A stretch of DNA of 32,630 bases from Planctomycetota bacterium (GTDB taxonomy: Bacteria; Planctomycetota; UBA1135; UBA2386): assembly GCA_014192625.1 (NCBI GenBank), contig BJHM01000022.1:1-32630 (forward strand). Direction: 5' to 3'. Position numbers and translations under genes: made by a program. Shown piece after piece: positions 7,976-16,087 of this stretch. Under the pieces are notes generated by a model. That model did no database searches. It was not told where the DNA came from and saw only the letters and a program-made list of their open reading frames with translations. How positions within the stretch are numbered: the stretch's first letter is position 1; every line of letters begins with the position of its first letter.

Positions 7976-9040
7976 CTAGCCAGCTTCCACTGACAGGGAT
8001 GGCACGACTGCATCCTGCGGCAAGAGAGGGCGCGCGCGGTCGTCGTCACGAACAGCAAACACTGCGTCGATCGCGGCATCCAGCTCCGCCAACGATCGCA
8101 CGCTGACCATCCGCTGCCGCGCCGCGACCGGGTCGTCGTTATATTGGGCGTATTTGATTGCGTGCGTCCGCATCGCCGACAACGTGTCGCGGTCGTTGCC
8201 CGCGTGCGCGCGCTGCAACACAATGTGCCTACGCAGCGCCGTTGCCTGCTCTAAGGCAGTAGGCCGCATCGGCGTGCGGCCAGCGAGCAGTTCGCGCACC
8301 TGACCAAACACAAACGGATTGCCGATGCAGCCACGCGCAACCGTGACGCCATCGACCAGTGTCTCGCGCAACATGCGAACGACATCAAACGGCGAAAACA
8401 GGTCGCCACTGCCAAGAATGGTGCGGTCCCCCGCATGGCGCTTCACTCGCGCCAAAAACTCCCAGCGACTTGGCCCGACATACTTTTGTACTACGCTGCG
8501 CGGATGCACCGTCACCGCCGCAACCCCGCGCAAAAACACCCCGTCCAAAATCTCAAAGAAGCAGCGCTCTGACTCGGCGGAGTCATCGTAGCCGCGCCGC
8601 ATCTTGACGGTGACTGGCGCGTCGCCCTGCACCGCCTGCAACACCGAGTCCACAATCACCAGCGCGTTGCAAGGCTCGCGCAAGAGCCAGCCACCGCGAC
8701 ACCGGCCGAGCACTTTATTGACCGGGCAACCAAAGTTGATGTCGACGACGTCGTAGCCAGCGCGCACCATTTCGCGCGCCGCAAGACCAAAGGTCAGCGG
8801 CAAAGAACCCATCAGCTGGCCGCCAACCGGGTGATCCTGTTCGGGCACCGCGAGAATCTGGTTGCGCAACTTGCCCTTGCGCAGCACCAACTCATCGAGC
8901 ACCACTTCGTTGAGCGCGTAATCGGCGCCGTGCTCGCGCGCGATCAACCGCATGGGCAGGTCCGAGTAACCGCTGAGTGCCGCCTGCACTGCGGGCATGC
9001 CGAGCACGAGCTTGCCAAAGCTGAGTGGGACGAAGGACAC
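7976..9040 (-). CDS. dus: tRNA-dihydrouridine synthase
   Basis: Dus enzymes reduce uridine in tRNA to dihydrouridine using FMN and NADPH in the cytoplasm. The protein has the TIM-barrel start (LVLGMPAVQAALSGYSDLPMR), the catalytic-loop motif NFGCPVNKVL with Cys105 as proton donor, VKMRRGYDD, the HPRS phosphate loop and the GSGDLFS FMN-binding region. From the GTG at 9040 it has 354 residues, close to the family norm. Upstream in-frame ATGs at 9103 and 9163 would add low-similarity sequence and overlap the divergent glycosylase gene, so GTG is preferred, though no Shine-Dalgarno decides it. The subfamily (A, B or C) cannot be set from motifs alone. Confidence 0.9.
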   Translation of the reverse strand: MSFVPLSFGKLVLGMPAVQAALSGYSDLPMRLIAREHGADYALNEVVLDELVLRKGKLRNQILAVPEQDHPVGGQLMGSLPLTFGLAAREMVRAGYDVVDINFGCPVNKVLGRCRGGWLLREPCNALVIVDSVLQAVQGDAPVTVKMRRGYDDSAESERCFFEILDGVFLRGVAAVTVHPRSVVQKYVGPSRWEFLARVKRHAGDRTILGSGDLFSPFDVVRMLRETLVDGVTVARGCIGNPFVFGQVRELLAGRTPMRPTALEQATALRRHIVLQRAHAGNDRDTLSAMRTHAIKYAQYNDDPVAARQRMVSVRSLAELDAAIDAVFAVRDDDRARPLLPQDAVVPSLSVEAG

Positions 9041-9101
9041 GGGACGACAAGGGTGCCCGATGAGTCTCGACGAAGGAAGAGACAGTTGCTTCGCTGCAGG
9101 C

Positions 9102-10028
9102 ATGAAGACCCACCGCTGCACGATTGCCGTGACCCTGCCGTTTGCGCTGCCGCTCGTGCTCACCGGTCATGGCTGGATCTTCCTGCCGCCGCATCGCTAC
9201 GACGGAGGCAATGCGCCGTGGCGTGTGCCGCTGCGCCTCTCTGCAGGCCTGGTTGGCGCGAACGTTGTGCAGCAGCGCGACCGGCTGCGCGTGCAATTGC
9301 ATTCTGCTGGGACGCTGCCAAAGGCCGCACTGGCGCAGGCAAAGTCGCAACTCCGCCACATGCTGCGCATCGACGACGACCTTTGCGCGTTCTGGCGTGC
9401 TTGTGAAGGCCACCCGGTGCTCGGCTGGGTAAAGCGGCTAGGTGCCGGGCGACTGCTGCGTTCGGCGACTGTGTTTGAAGACCTGCTGAAACTGTTGTTC
9501 ACCACCAACTGCACATGGGCTGCCACCACCGCGATGACGAAAAACCTGGTCGAAGCACTCGGCACGCCGCTGCCCGATGGCAGCCGCGCATTTCCCACGC
9601 CGCGTGAGTGCGTACGCGACGAGCGGTTTTGGCGCGACGTGGTGCGCTGCGGCTATCGCGCCTTGGCGGCGATGGAACTTGCCGCGCGCTTTGCCAGCGG
9701 CGAGCTGCACGACGCGCATTTCGCCGATGCCGCACTGTCGACCGCAGCGATGCGCGACCGCGTGCAGGCCCTGCGCGGCTTTGGTCCTTATGCCGCAGGC
9801 CAGGCAATGCGCCTATTCGGCCGCTACGACGACCTGGCGCTCGACTCATGGTGCCGCGCAACCCTCGCCCAACTACTCGGCCGCAAAAAACCACCAAGCG
9901 ACGCTTTGATCGCGTCCCGCTACCGCGCGTTTGGCCCATGGGCAGGGCTTGCACTTTGGTGCGAACTGACCGCCCCCTGGCACCTTGCCGGGGCGGCCAA
10001 CGGACCGGTGGCTGTTGCCCGCAACTAG
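9102..10028 (+). CDS. HhH-GPD family DNA glycosylase (AlkA/OGG-like, probably monofunctional)
   Basis: A base-excision repair glycosylase of 308 residues. An N-terminal beta domain (about 1-100) is followed by the helical core starting VFEDLLKLLFTTNCTWAATTAM, which is typical of the HhH-GPD superfamily. The helix-hairpin-helix reads ALRGFGPYAAGQAMRLFG, and the conserved catalytic Asp is Asp248 in DLALDSW. The position that is Lys in bifunctional glycosylase/lyases (GxGxKTA) is Ala here, so a monofunctional enzyme acting on alkylated or oxidised purines is likely. No C-terminal iron-sulfur cysteine cluster is present. The start ATG at 9102 overlaps, as CATG, an in-frame upstream ATG of dus on the other strand; an earlier in-frame ATG at 9060 is possible. 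Confidence 0.85.
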   Translation: MKTHRCTIAVTLPFALPLVLTGHGWIFLPPHRYDGGNAPWRVPLRLSAGLVGANVVQQRDRLRVQLHSAGTLPKAALAQAKSQLRHMLRIDDDLCAFWRACEGHPVLGWVKRLGAGRLLRSATVFEDLLKLLFTTNCTWAATTAMTKNLVEALGTPLPDGSRAFPTPRECVRDERFWRDVVRCGYRALAAMELAARFASGELHDAHFADAALSTAAMRDRVQALRGFGPYAAGQAMRLFGRYDDLALDSWCRATLAQLLGRKKPPSDALIASRYRAFGPWAGLALWCELTAPWHLAGAANGPVAVARN

Positions 10029-10051
10029 GGATGCTCGCAACTAGGGATGCC
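10020..10051. repeat. 16-bp direct repeat spanning the glycosylase stop codon
   Basis: The words cgcaactagggatgct (10020-10035) and cgcaactagggatgcc (10036-10051) are adjacent and differ at the last base; a third partial copy starts at 10052. The first copy contains the glycosylase TAG stop, so the array extends the 3' end without changing the protein. It lies between two convergent genes. Confidence 0.85.
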
Positions 10052-10077
10052 CGCAACCAACAGTGGCTGCGCGGCGA

Positions 10078-12015
10078 TCAGGTCAGGCTCATCGCCTCGA
10101 GCTTGGCGGCTTCCGCCTCCCACTGTGCCGCCAGCACGAGGAGCTTCTCGGCATTCGCCTGCACTTCGCGCTTCAACGCGGACATGCGCGGCTTGTCATG
10201 CCAGACATTGGGTTGCTCAAGTTCAGTTTTTATCGTCAACTGCCGTCGTTCCTGCGTCTCGATCTGCTGCTCAAGCTTCTGTACAAACTGCCGCTGCTGC
10301 CGCTGCTCATGCGCCCGTTGTTTGGCTTGATCCCTAGCCGCCGCCTGCGGCTTCCGTAAAGGCTCGGGCTTTGCTTTTTGCGGCTGTGCTTCGCTGCTGA
10401 CCGAAGTGAGCGCCGCGCGCGCCGACGTCGACTTCGTCTTGTGCAGATAGAACTCGTAGTTGCCGAGGTAGTGCGTCAACTTGCCGCCGGCAACGTGGAT
10501 GACCTTATTGGCCATTGCCTTGATGAAGTAAACGTCGTGGCTGATGAACACGAGCGTGCCCTCAAACTGCGTCAGCGCCTCGATGAGCGCATCGATGCTC
10601 GACATGTCGAGGTGGGTCGTCGGCTCGTCCATCAACAGCAGGTTGGGCGGGTCGAGCAGCAACTTCACCAGCGCGAGCCGGCTCTTCTCGCCACCGCTCA
10701 GCACTTCGACCTTTTTGAATACCGTGTCCCCTGAAAACAGGAACGAGCCCAGCAAAGTGCGCACGAACTGCTCGGTGACCCTCGCCGTGGTATCGAGCGC
10801 TTCAGCGAGCACCGTGCGCTCGGGCTTTAGCATCTCGACGCGATATTGCGAGTAATACCCCGACGCAACGTTGTGCCCGAGTCCGCGCACACCTTGCTGC
10901 GGCTCAAGCTTCGCTGCGAGCAGCTTTAGCAAGGTCGACTTGCCAGCGCCGTTCGGACCAATCAGCACGATGCGCTCGCCGCGCTCGACCTCGAGTTCTG
11001 CGCCGCGATAGACGACGTTCTCGCCATAGGCGAAGTGCAGGTTTTCGAGCCAGATCACGCGCTGACCGCTGCGCGCCGGCTGCGGGAAACGGAAGCCGAC
11101 CTTCTTGTCGTCGGCGACCGGCGCCTCGATCTTGTCCATGCGCTCAATCTGCTTGAGCTTGCTCTGCGCCTGCGATGCCTTGCTGGCCTTGGCCTTGAAG
11201 CGATCGGCAAACGCCTGCAAGTGCGCGATCTCTTTTTGTTGCGTCTTGTAGGACGCGAGCAGCTGCGCGTCGGCGGCATCGCGCAGCACGAGAAACTGCT
11301 CGAAGTTGCCGGTGTAGCGCACCAGTTTTTGCTGCCGGATCTCAACGATGCCTGACACCAGGATGTTCAAGAACTCACGGTCGTGCGAGATCACGAGAAT
11401 CGCGCCTGGATAGCTCTGCAGATACTCCTGAAACCACAACAGCGACTCAAGATCGAGATGGTTGGTCGGCTCGTCGAGCATCAGCAAGTCCGGCTCCTGC
11501 GTCAAAAGCCGCGCCAGGTGCGCTCGCATGACCCAGCCACCGCTCATCTCGCGCGCCGGCCGGTCCAAGTCCTGCTCGCGGAAGCCGAGCCCCGCGAGAA
11601 TCTGCTTGGCCTTCGCCTCGACGTAGTAGCCGTTGAGTTCGTTGAAGCGCTCGTGCACGTCATCGTGCAACACTAACGGCTGCTGCGCCGCCGTCGGATG
11701 TGCCGCGTCCCAGGCCTTGATGATGCGCAGCAACGCGACAAAATCGGGCGCGACCGCGCAGGCGATCTCCACCACCGTCTCATCGCCGATCGGCGCGCTC
11801 TCCTGCGGCAGGTAGCCAATCTTGGCATCGCGCTCGAGGTTGATGCGCCCATCGTCGGCGGCCTCTTCGCGCAGGATCAGCGAAAACAACGTCGATTTGC
11901 CAGCACCATTAGGACCAACGAGACCAATGCGATCGCCGCGATTGACCTGCAGCGCAACATCCTCGAACAGGACGCGACTGCCATAAGACTTAGTAACCGC
12001 CGTAATCGTGAGCAT
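10078..12015 (-). CDS. ABC-F family ATPase (ribosome-associated type)
   Basis: A soluble tandem ABC protein of 645 residues with no membrane segment. Domain 1 has Walker A GPNGAGKST (34-42), signature MSGGW and Walker B LLMLDEPTNHLD. Domain 2 has GPNGAGKST, LSGGEKSR and LLLMDEPTTHLD. Between them lies the basic helical linker (QQKEIAHLQAFADRFKAK..) characteristic of ABC-F proteins that bind near the ribosomal E site, and the C-terminus is a charged coiled coil as in Uup/YheS-type members. The likely role is relief of stalled translation or ribosome quality control; an antibiotic-protection role cannot be excluded. The ATG at 12015 starts directly at the beta-strand of domain 1 (MLTITAVTKSYG). 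The upstream open frame is a copied glycosyltransferase fragment, so it is not part of this protein. Confidence 0.92.
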   Translation of the reverse strand: MLTITAVTKSYGSRVLFEDVALQVNRGDRIGLVGPNGAGKSTLFSLILREEAADDGRINLERDAKIGYLPQESAPIGDETVVEIACAVAPDFVALLRIIKAWDAAHPTAAQQPLVLHDDVHERFNELNGYYVEAKAKQILAGLGFREQDLDRPAREMSGGWVMRAHLARLLTQEPDLLMLDEPTNHLDLESLLWFQEYLQSYPGAILVISHDREFLNILVSGIVEIRQQKLVRYTGNFEQFLVLRDAADAQLLASYKTQQKEIAHLQAFADRFKAKASKASQAQSKLKQIERMDKIEAPVADDKKVGFRFPQPARSGQRVIWLENLHFAYGENVVYRGAELEVERGERIVLIGPNGAGKSTLLKLLAAKLEPQQGVRGLGHNVASGYYSQYRVEMLKPERTVLAEALDTTARVTEQFVRTLLGSFLFSGDTVFKKVEVLSGGEKSRLALVKLLLDPPNLLLMDEPTTHLDMSSIDALIEALTQFEGTLVFISHDVYFIKAMANKVIHVAGGKLTHYLGNYEFYLHKTKSTSARAALTSVSSEAQPQKAKPEPLRKPQAAARDQAKQRAHEQRQQRQFVQKLEQQIETQERRQLTIKTELEQPNVWHDKPRMSALKREVQANAEKLLVLAAQWEAEAAKLEAMSLT

Positions 12016-12079
12016 GGGGGGCGAAGAGTATGGCGGGATCGGCGCGCAATGGCCACCTCCCCCCCAGAGCTTCCTCGCC

Positions 12080-12151
12080 CCGGCGATGATCAGCTCGACA
12101 TCGACACCGGCAGCGCGCAGCCTGCGCACCAGCGGCAGAGCGCGGAGCTGG
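12080..12151 (-). pseudogene. 72-bp copy of an internal GT4 glycosyltransferase segment
   Basis: Bases 12080-12151 match 20000-20071 at 71 of 72 positions, in the same orientation. At 20 kb this segment is coding, in the minus-strand glycosyltransferase (..RLRAAGADVELIIAG..). Here it is an isolated fragment upstream of the ABC-F gene that happens to leave an open frame into it. It is a relic of duplication or recombination and not a functional gene. Confidence 0.85.
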
Positions 12152-12230
12152 TGACGGTCGCATAGACGAGGCGGTCACGTTTGTAGCAGCAGCGCAGCGC
12201 GGCTCACCGCATAGGCACAAACGCAAAGCC

Positions 12231-13961
12231 TCAGTCGGTCTCGATGCTCACCAGCACCTTTTGCAAGTCGATCGGGCGCGGTGCCTCAAGCACGCGAACG
12301 GCAATCCGGCGGCACTCCTCAATCGAGTAACGCTGCATGACCTTGAGCAAGCCGCGCAAGCGCACCGGCGCAATCGAGAACGCGCGGTAGCCAGTACCGA
12401 GGTAGAACGGCATGCGCGTTGGATCCGCGGCGCTTTCGCCAAACAGCACGAGTTCGCGTTCGCGCTTCTCCGCATCCCGCGCCATCCGCGCCAGCAAGTC
12501 GAACAGAGCCGGGTGCAGCAGTTCGTGATACTCGCGCACAGAGCTGTTGTCGCGATCGGCCGCGAGCAGGTGCGCTTGCAGGTCATCCAGTGCGACCACC
12601 GCGAAATCGGCATCGACCAACAGCGAACTCAGCACCAGCGCTGCAGCGGGCACTTCAATGATCGGCGCAACCAGCAGTTGTTCGGTGGTCAAAACTCTGG
12701 CCTTGCGAAGTGCCACGCGCTCCTCCATCACGATCGACTTCACCCGCAGCAGATCCTGCGCACTCGTGACGAACGGCACCAGGACCGCCACGTGCTCATG
12801 CCCCGCGGCCGCGCGCAGGATCGCGCGCAGTTGCAGCCGCAACACATCCTGATGCAAGAACAGACCGCGCACGCCGCGTGCCCCCATCGCCGGATTGCGC
12901 TCGGGATTGCGTTGCCCCTGGTCGAGCGTCGCGGCAGCAACGTCGAGGAGCCGGAAGTTGACCGGCTTGCCCGCCATGCTGGCGAGCACCTGCTGATACT
13001 GCCCGACCAGTTCGGCCTCGGTTGGTCTTTGCGCGCCGTCACCAACCTGCGCCAAAAACGGCAACTCGGTGCGAAACACGCCGATGCCCTGCAAACCAAA
13101 CGAACGGCTCAGCTCGGACTCGCCAGGACTACCGCATGAGCCGAGCAACTTTACCGCTATGCCGTCGCGGGTTTCGTGCTGTTGCGATTGTTGCTCGGGC
13201 ACCACCGCCGAAGCCAACTTCCATTTCTGCGCCTTCTCGGCGTAGTGCGTGAGCGCGGCCTCCGTCAGCTCGACGTGCAGTTCTCCAGCACCAGCATCGA
13301 GCACGACTACGCCGCCCTGGCGCAGAATGCGCGGCAGATCACGAATGCCGGTCAGCGTCGGGATACCCATGCTGCGTGCGAGAATCGCCGCGTGCGAACT
13401 TAGCCCGCCTTCTTCGGCGACAATGCCGTCGACGCGCTCGTTCTCGATGTTGAACATGTCGGCGGTCGTCAGCTTGCTGGCCGCGAGGATGTAGCGGCCG
13501 GTCGGCGCCGAAACGATCGGCACACGACCATCCTCCGCAAGGTTGCGCATCAGGCGCGTGGCCACATCGCGCAGGTCGCTGGCGCGCCGCCGCAGCAGAT
13601 CGCTTTCGACCAGTTGGAAAATGCGGTCGTATTTTGCGACCACCATGCGGATCGCCTCGCGCACCGCAAATCGTTCCTGCAACACCTGCTGTTCGATCTC
13701 GGCGACGAGCATCGGGTCCGACAGGTAGGCAATGTGCGCGTCGAAAATGCGCAGCTCTGCTTCACCGAGCGAGCCCTGCTGCTTTTGTTTGATCTCCTCG
13801 ATCTGCGCGCGGCTTCTCTGCAAAGCACCTCGCAGCCGATTGAGTTCTTCTTCAACCTGATCGGCGGCCACGCGCTGCTGCGCGATTTCATCATCGAAGC
13901 CGCGCAGGTGGACGGGGCCAACAGCGATGCCAGGAGCAACGGTTTCGCCACGATGGATCAT
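12231..13961 (-). CDS. ptsI: PTS Enzyme I homologue lacking the catalytic cysteine
   Basis: The 576-residue length and fold match phosphoenolpyruvate-protein phosphotransferase (Enzyme I). The swivelling domain keeps the phospho-accepting His190 in GGLSSHAAILARS. The PEP domain keeps GIGVFRTE and NPAMGARGVR, the Mg ligand Glu436 (IIEVPAA) and Asp460. Two key places differ. The GMCGE loop carrying the catalytic cysteine (Cys502 in E. coli) reads VLFGES, with Phe507 at that position, and the RTLDIGGDK loop reads RLLDVAAAT. Residue spacing matches E. coli EI with a constant +5 offset, so the alignment is secure. Normal PEP turnover is therefore doubtful. No HPr or EIIA gene is adjacent. The ATG at 13961 fits the MIHRGETVAPGIAVG start. 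Confidence 0.88.
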   Translation of the reverse strand: MIHRGETVAPGIAVGPVHLRGFDDEIAQQRVAADQVEEELNRLRGALQRSRAQIEEIKQKQQGSLGEAELRIFDAHIAYLSDPMLVAEIEQQVLQERFAVREAIRMVVAKYDRIFQLVESDLLRRRASDLRDVATRLMRNLAEDGRVPIVSAPTGRYILAASKLTTADMFNIENERVDGIVAEEGGLSSHAAILARSMGIPTLTGIRDLPRILRQGGVVVLDAGAGELHVELTEAALTHYAEKAQKWKLASAVVPEQQSQQHETRDGIAVKLLGSCGSPGESELSRSFGLQGIGVFRTELPFLAQVGDGAQRPTEAELVGQYQQVLASMAGKPVNFRLLDVAAATLDQGQRNPERNPAMGARGVRGLFLHQDVLRLQLRAILRAAAGHEHVAVLVPFVTSAQDLLRVKSIVMEERVALRKARVLTTEQLLVAPIIEVPAAALVLSSLLVDADFAVVALDDLQAHLLAADRDNSSVREYHELLHPALFDLLARMARDAEKRERELVLFGESAADPTRMPFYLGTGYRAFSIAPVRLRGLLKVMQRYSIEECRRIAVRVLEAPRPIDLQKVLVSIETD

Positions 13962-14638
13962 CGCGCCACCTCGCCAATCTTTTGTCGACACGGGGAACTG
14001 GTCATGTTCGACCGACACGATGGCAAATGTGCGCCGCGCTGACCAGTGGCAGAACGCAAAGATGCAAGGCGGCGAAACACTCACCCCACACGCAATCGAG
14101 TCGCCGCTCACCCGCCGCACGGACTTTGCCGGTGGTGAGGGCCCAGTGTAGATGGTGGCGCAGCGGCGGCAAGCCACACGGCATCAGCCCAAAAGGCTAG
14201 GACTCGCCTGGCACCAATCGGCACTCGCATTTGCACCGCCTTGCCGACGCGAGAGGGCAAGGCACTGCTCGCTCCCAGCGACGCACTTCGCGAAAACCAT
14301 GGCAGAACCCTTCATGCGAGCATTCGCAGGCCTCGCGCCATCGCGAAGTAACCCGATGGACTAGCACCGCGCAGGCCGCGCCGACATCGAAAACCGCTTG
14401 CGCAGGCCGCGCCGAAATCGAAAGCCGCGTGCGCAGGCAGGGCCCCAATCACGAGCCGCGCCGCCAACGTGACGACCGCGCGGTCTTTGGGCCACGGACC
14501 GGTTGCACCAAAAACTAACAAATGCTACGCAATTCTCCCTTCGCTCTCAGCGCTGCGTGGCAGAAGATCAAAGCCTTGTTAATGAGCGTCGGCGCGGCCA
14601 TTGGAACCCACGCAACGCGCGAATGATTGAGACCTTAG
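13962..14638. other. Divergent intergenic region between ptsI-like and M16-like genes
   Basis: About 680 bases with no supported gene. The open frames crossing it have Arg/Cys/Ser-rich chance composition. An HPr gene, which often accompanies ptsI, was looked for and not seen. It must contain the promoters of both divergent genes, but no clear -35/-10 pair stands out. The only structure noted is the 31-bp repeat array at 14369-14461. Confidence 0.5.
14369..14461. repeat. Three imperfect 31-bp tandem repeats
   Basis: Units starting gcgcaggc begin at 14369, 14400 and 14431. The first two are close; the third is more diverged in its middle. Each has the layout gcgcaggc..gccg/ccccaaatcgaaa..ccgc. 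The array lies within the divergent intergenic region and is not obviously coding. Confidence 0.8.
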
Positions 14639-16087
14639 ATGCCCAAAAAGCCAAGGATGCTGATTCGTTTGAATGCGCGCTTTGCGTTGGCAACCGCCCT
14701 TTCTGCAGCGTTTGCTGTGGCCCAGGAACCGATCCAATTCACCACGCCCGACGGCAGCCGCTTTTGGCTGATCGCTGGCGACGGCCCCCCGATCGTGCAT
14801 TGGGCAATCGCGTCACCCTGCGGCGTGGCGGTTGATCCGCCAACCGTTCCGGGGCTCGCACTCGCCTGCGTCATTTCGTCGTTGCGTGGCACTTGGCACA
14901 TCGGCAGCCTCGATGAAGCGCGGGAAGCGGCCACCCTCGCCGAACTCGACCAGGCCGAGTGCGACCTGGCGATCGCGCCACAGGTAAACGGCGTGCCGCC
15001 CAAAGCGCTTGCGGAACGCGTGGCCGCATTGAGCGCAAAGGCCGAACTGACCAGCGATCCGCAGACGTTCCGCCGCGCCATGCTGTCGGCGCCGGCCAGC
15101 GATATCCAGGTCACCACCGAAGGCAACGCGGCGGTGCTGTCGCTGTCGACCACGCCCGCGGGCACCCTGGCAATCGCCAAGTTGCTGGTGGATCGTCGAG
15201 AAGGTCAGGCACTGCGCTCCGTGCGCGCAATCTTCGAAGCTGGCCGCTCTGCAGCGACCGCGGCCTTTGATCAGGACCCGTTCGCGCCAATGCGCGCCGA
15301 GGCACTGGCACTGGCCTACTCGGGGGCCGCCACCGCGCGCCTTGGCGAACGGCCGCCAAATGGCGGTTTCTCGCGCGCCTTGGCCCAAAGCGTCTTTGCC
15401 CGCACCCAACACCCGACGCAAACGGTCCACGTGCTGACCGGCAACTTCGACGTCTTTGTGATCCGCAAAACGCTGGAGAACGCCTTCGTTAGCACCGCCT
15501 TGCCGTTGCCGACGGTGGTAACCAAGGCCCAGCCGCGAACGGGCACCATCATGCGCCGCGCTGTATTGCCAGGCGCACCGCATCCCATGGCCGTGCTCGC
15601 GTGGCCGTTGCGCGGCAACGAACCGCCGGACGCGCTCGCATGCGTTGTTCGGTGGTTTGCGGATGGCAAAGACTCATGGCTCGGCCGTGAACTGCAGCGA
15701 CTCGGCCACCAGCAGATTCAGCTGCGGGTGCTCGCACCCTGGCCCGCACCGCCAGACACCGGCATGCTGATGATCGAGGCCTCTGATCCTTTCAATGGCG
15801 CGCCCGACCTCGCTGCGCAGATCCTCAAACTCAGCCAGGCGGCCACGCAAAAAGTGCCGCGCGAAGGCGAACTCGCCCTGGCCTATGCATCCTGGTATGC
15901 GGATTGGCAACGCGCCAATTCCGGTGCCGCCAGTAATGCGCGCTACCTTGCCGCCAATCTCTTGTCGTTGCCTTTTGGCACCGCCAAGGCTCGGCCACCA
16001 GCCGAACTTGGCTATGAACCGTTGCCAGCCATGCTGCAACAACTGCTCGACAGCACCCCCGTCGTAGTGGAATGGAAAAACCCTTGA
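14639..16087 (+). CDS. Secreted M16-like protein without zinc-binding motif (first of a pair)
   Basis: A 482-residue protein with a signal peptide at about 1-29 (basic start, ALATALSAAFAVAQ). The fold resembles M16B (insulinase/processing-peptidase) subunits. The segment PGLALACVISSLRGT (71-85) lines up with the family's GLAHFLEHMLFKGT, but the HxxEH zinc motif is replaced by L75-A-C-V-I79, so it cannot bind catalytic zinc in the usual way. The C-terminal half (from about 250) looks like the second M16 domain with its GNFD strand. It overlaps the next gene by 16 bases, which suggests co-translation and a heterodimer, as in two-subunit M16B enzymes. The ATG at 14639 directly precedes the signal peptide. 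Confidence 0.75.
   Translation: MPKKPRMLIRLNARFALATALSAAFAVAQEPIQFTTPDGSRFWLIAGDGPPIVHWAIASPCGVAVDPPTVPGLALACVISSLRGTWHIGSLDEAREAATLAELDQAECDLAIAPQVNGVPPKALAERVAALSAKAELTSDPQTFRRAMLSAPASDIQVTTEGNAAVLSLSTTPAGTLAIAKLLVDRREGQALRSVRAIFEAGRSAATAAFDQDPFAPMRAEALALAYSGAATARLGERPPNGGFSRALAQSVFARTQHPTQTVHVLTGNFDVFVIRKTLENAFVSTALPLPTVVTKAQPRTGTIMRRAVLPGAPHPMAVLAWPLRGNEPPDALACVVRWFADGKDSWLGRELQRLGHQQIQLRVLAPWPAPPDTGMLMIEASDPFNGAPDLAAQILKLSQAATQKVPREGELALAYASWYADWQRANSGAASNARYLAANLLSLPFGTAKARPPAELGYEPLPAMLQQLLDSTPVVVEWKNP

Noticed and set aside
7643-7979. Open frames across the 8-bp repeat array (Cys/Leu/Val-rich)
   Set aside because: The repeat keeps frames open; the period is not a multiple of three and the product is low complexity.
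12016-12129. N-terminal extension of the ABC-F frame
   Set aside because: The extension is encoded by the copied glycosyltransferase fragment and a low-complexity stretch; the family N-terminus begins at the ATG at 12015.
13962-14177. N-terminal extension of the Enzyme I-like protein
   Set aside because: Its composition is Cys/Arg/Ser-rich chance translation and the Enzyme I fold starts right after the ATG at 13961.
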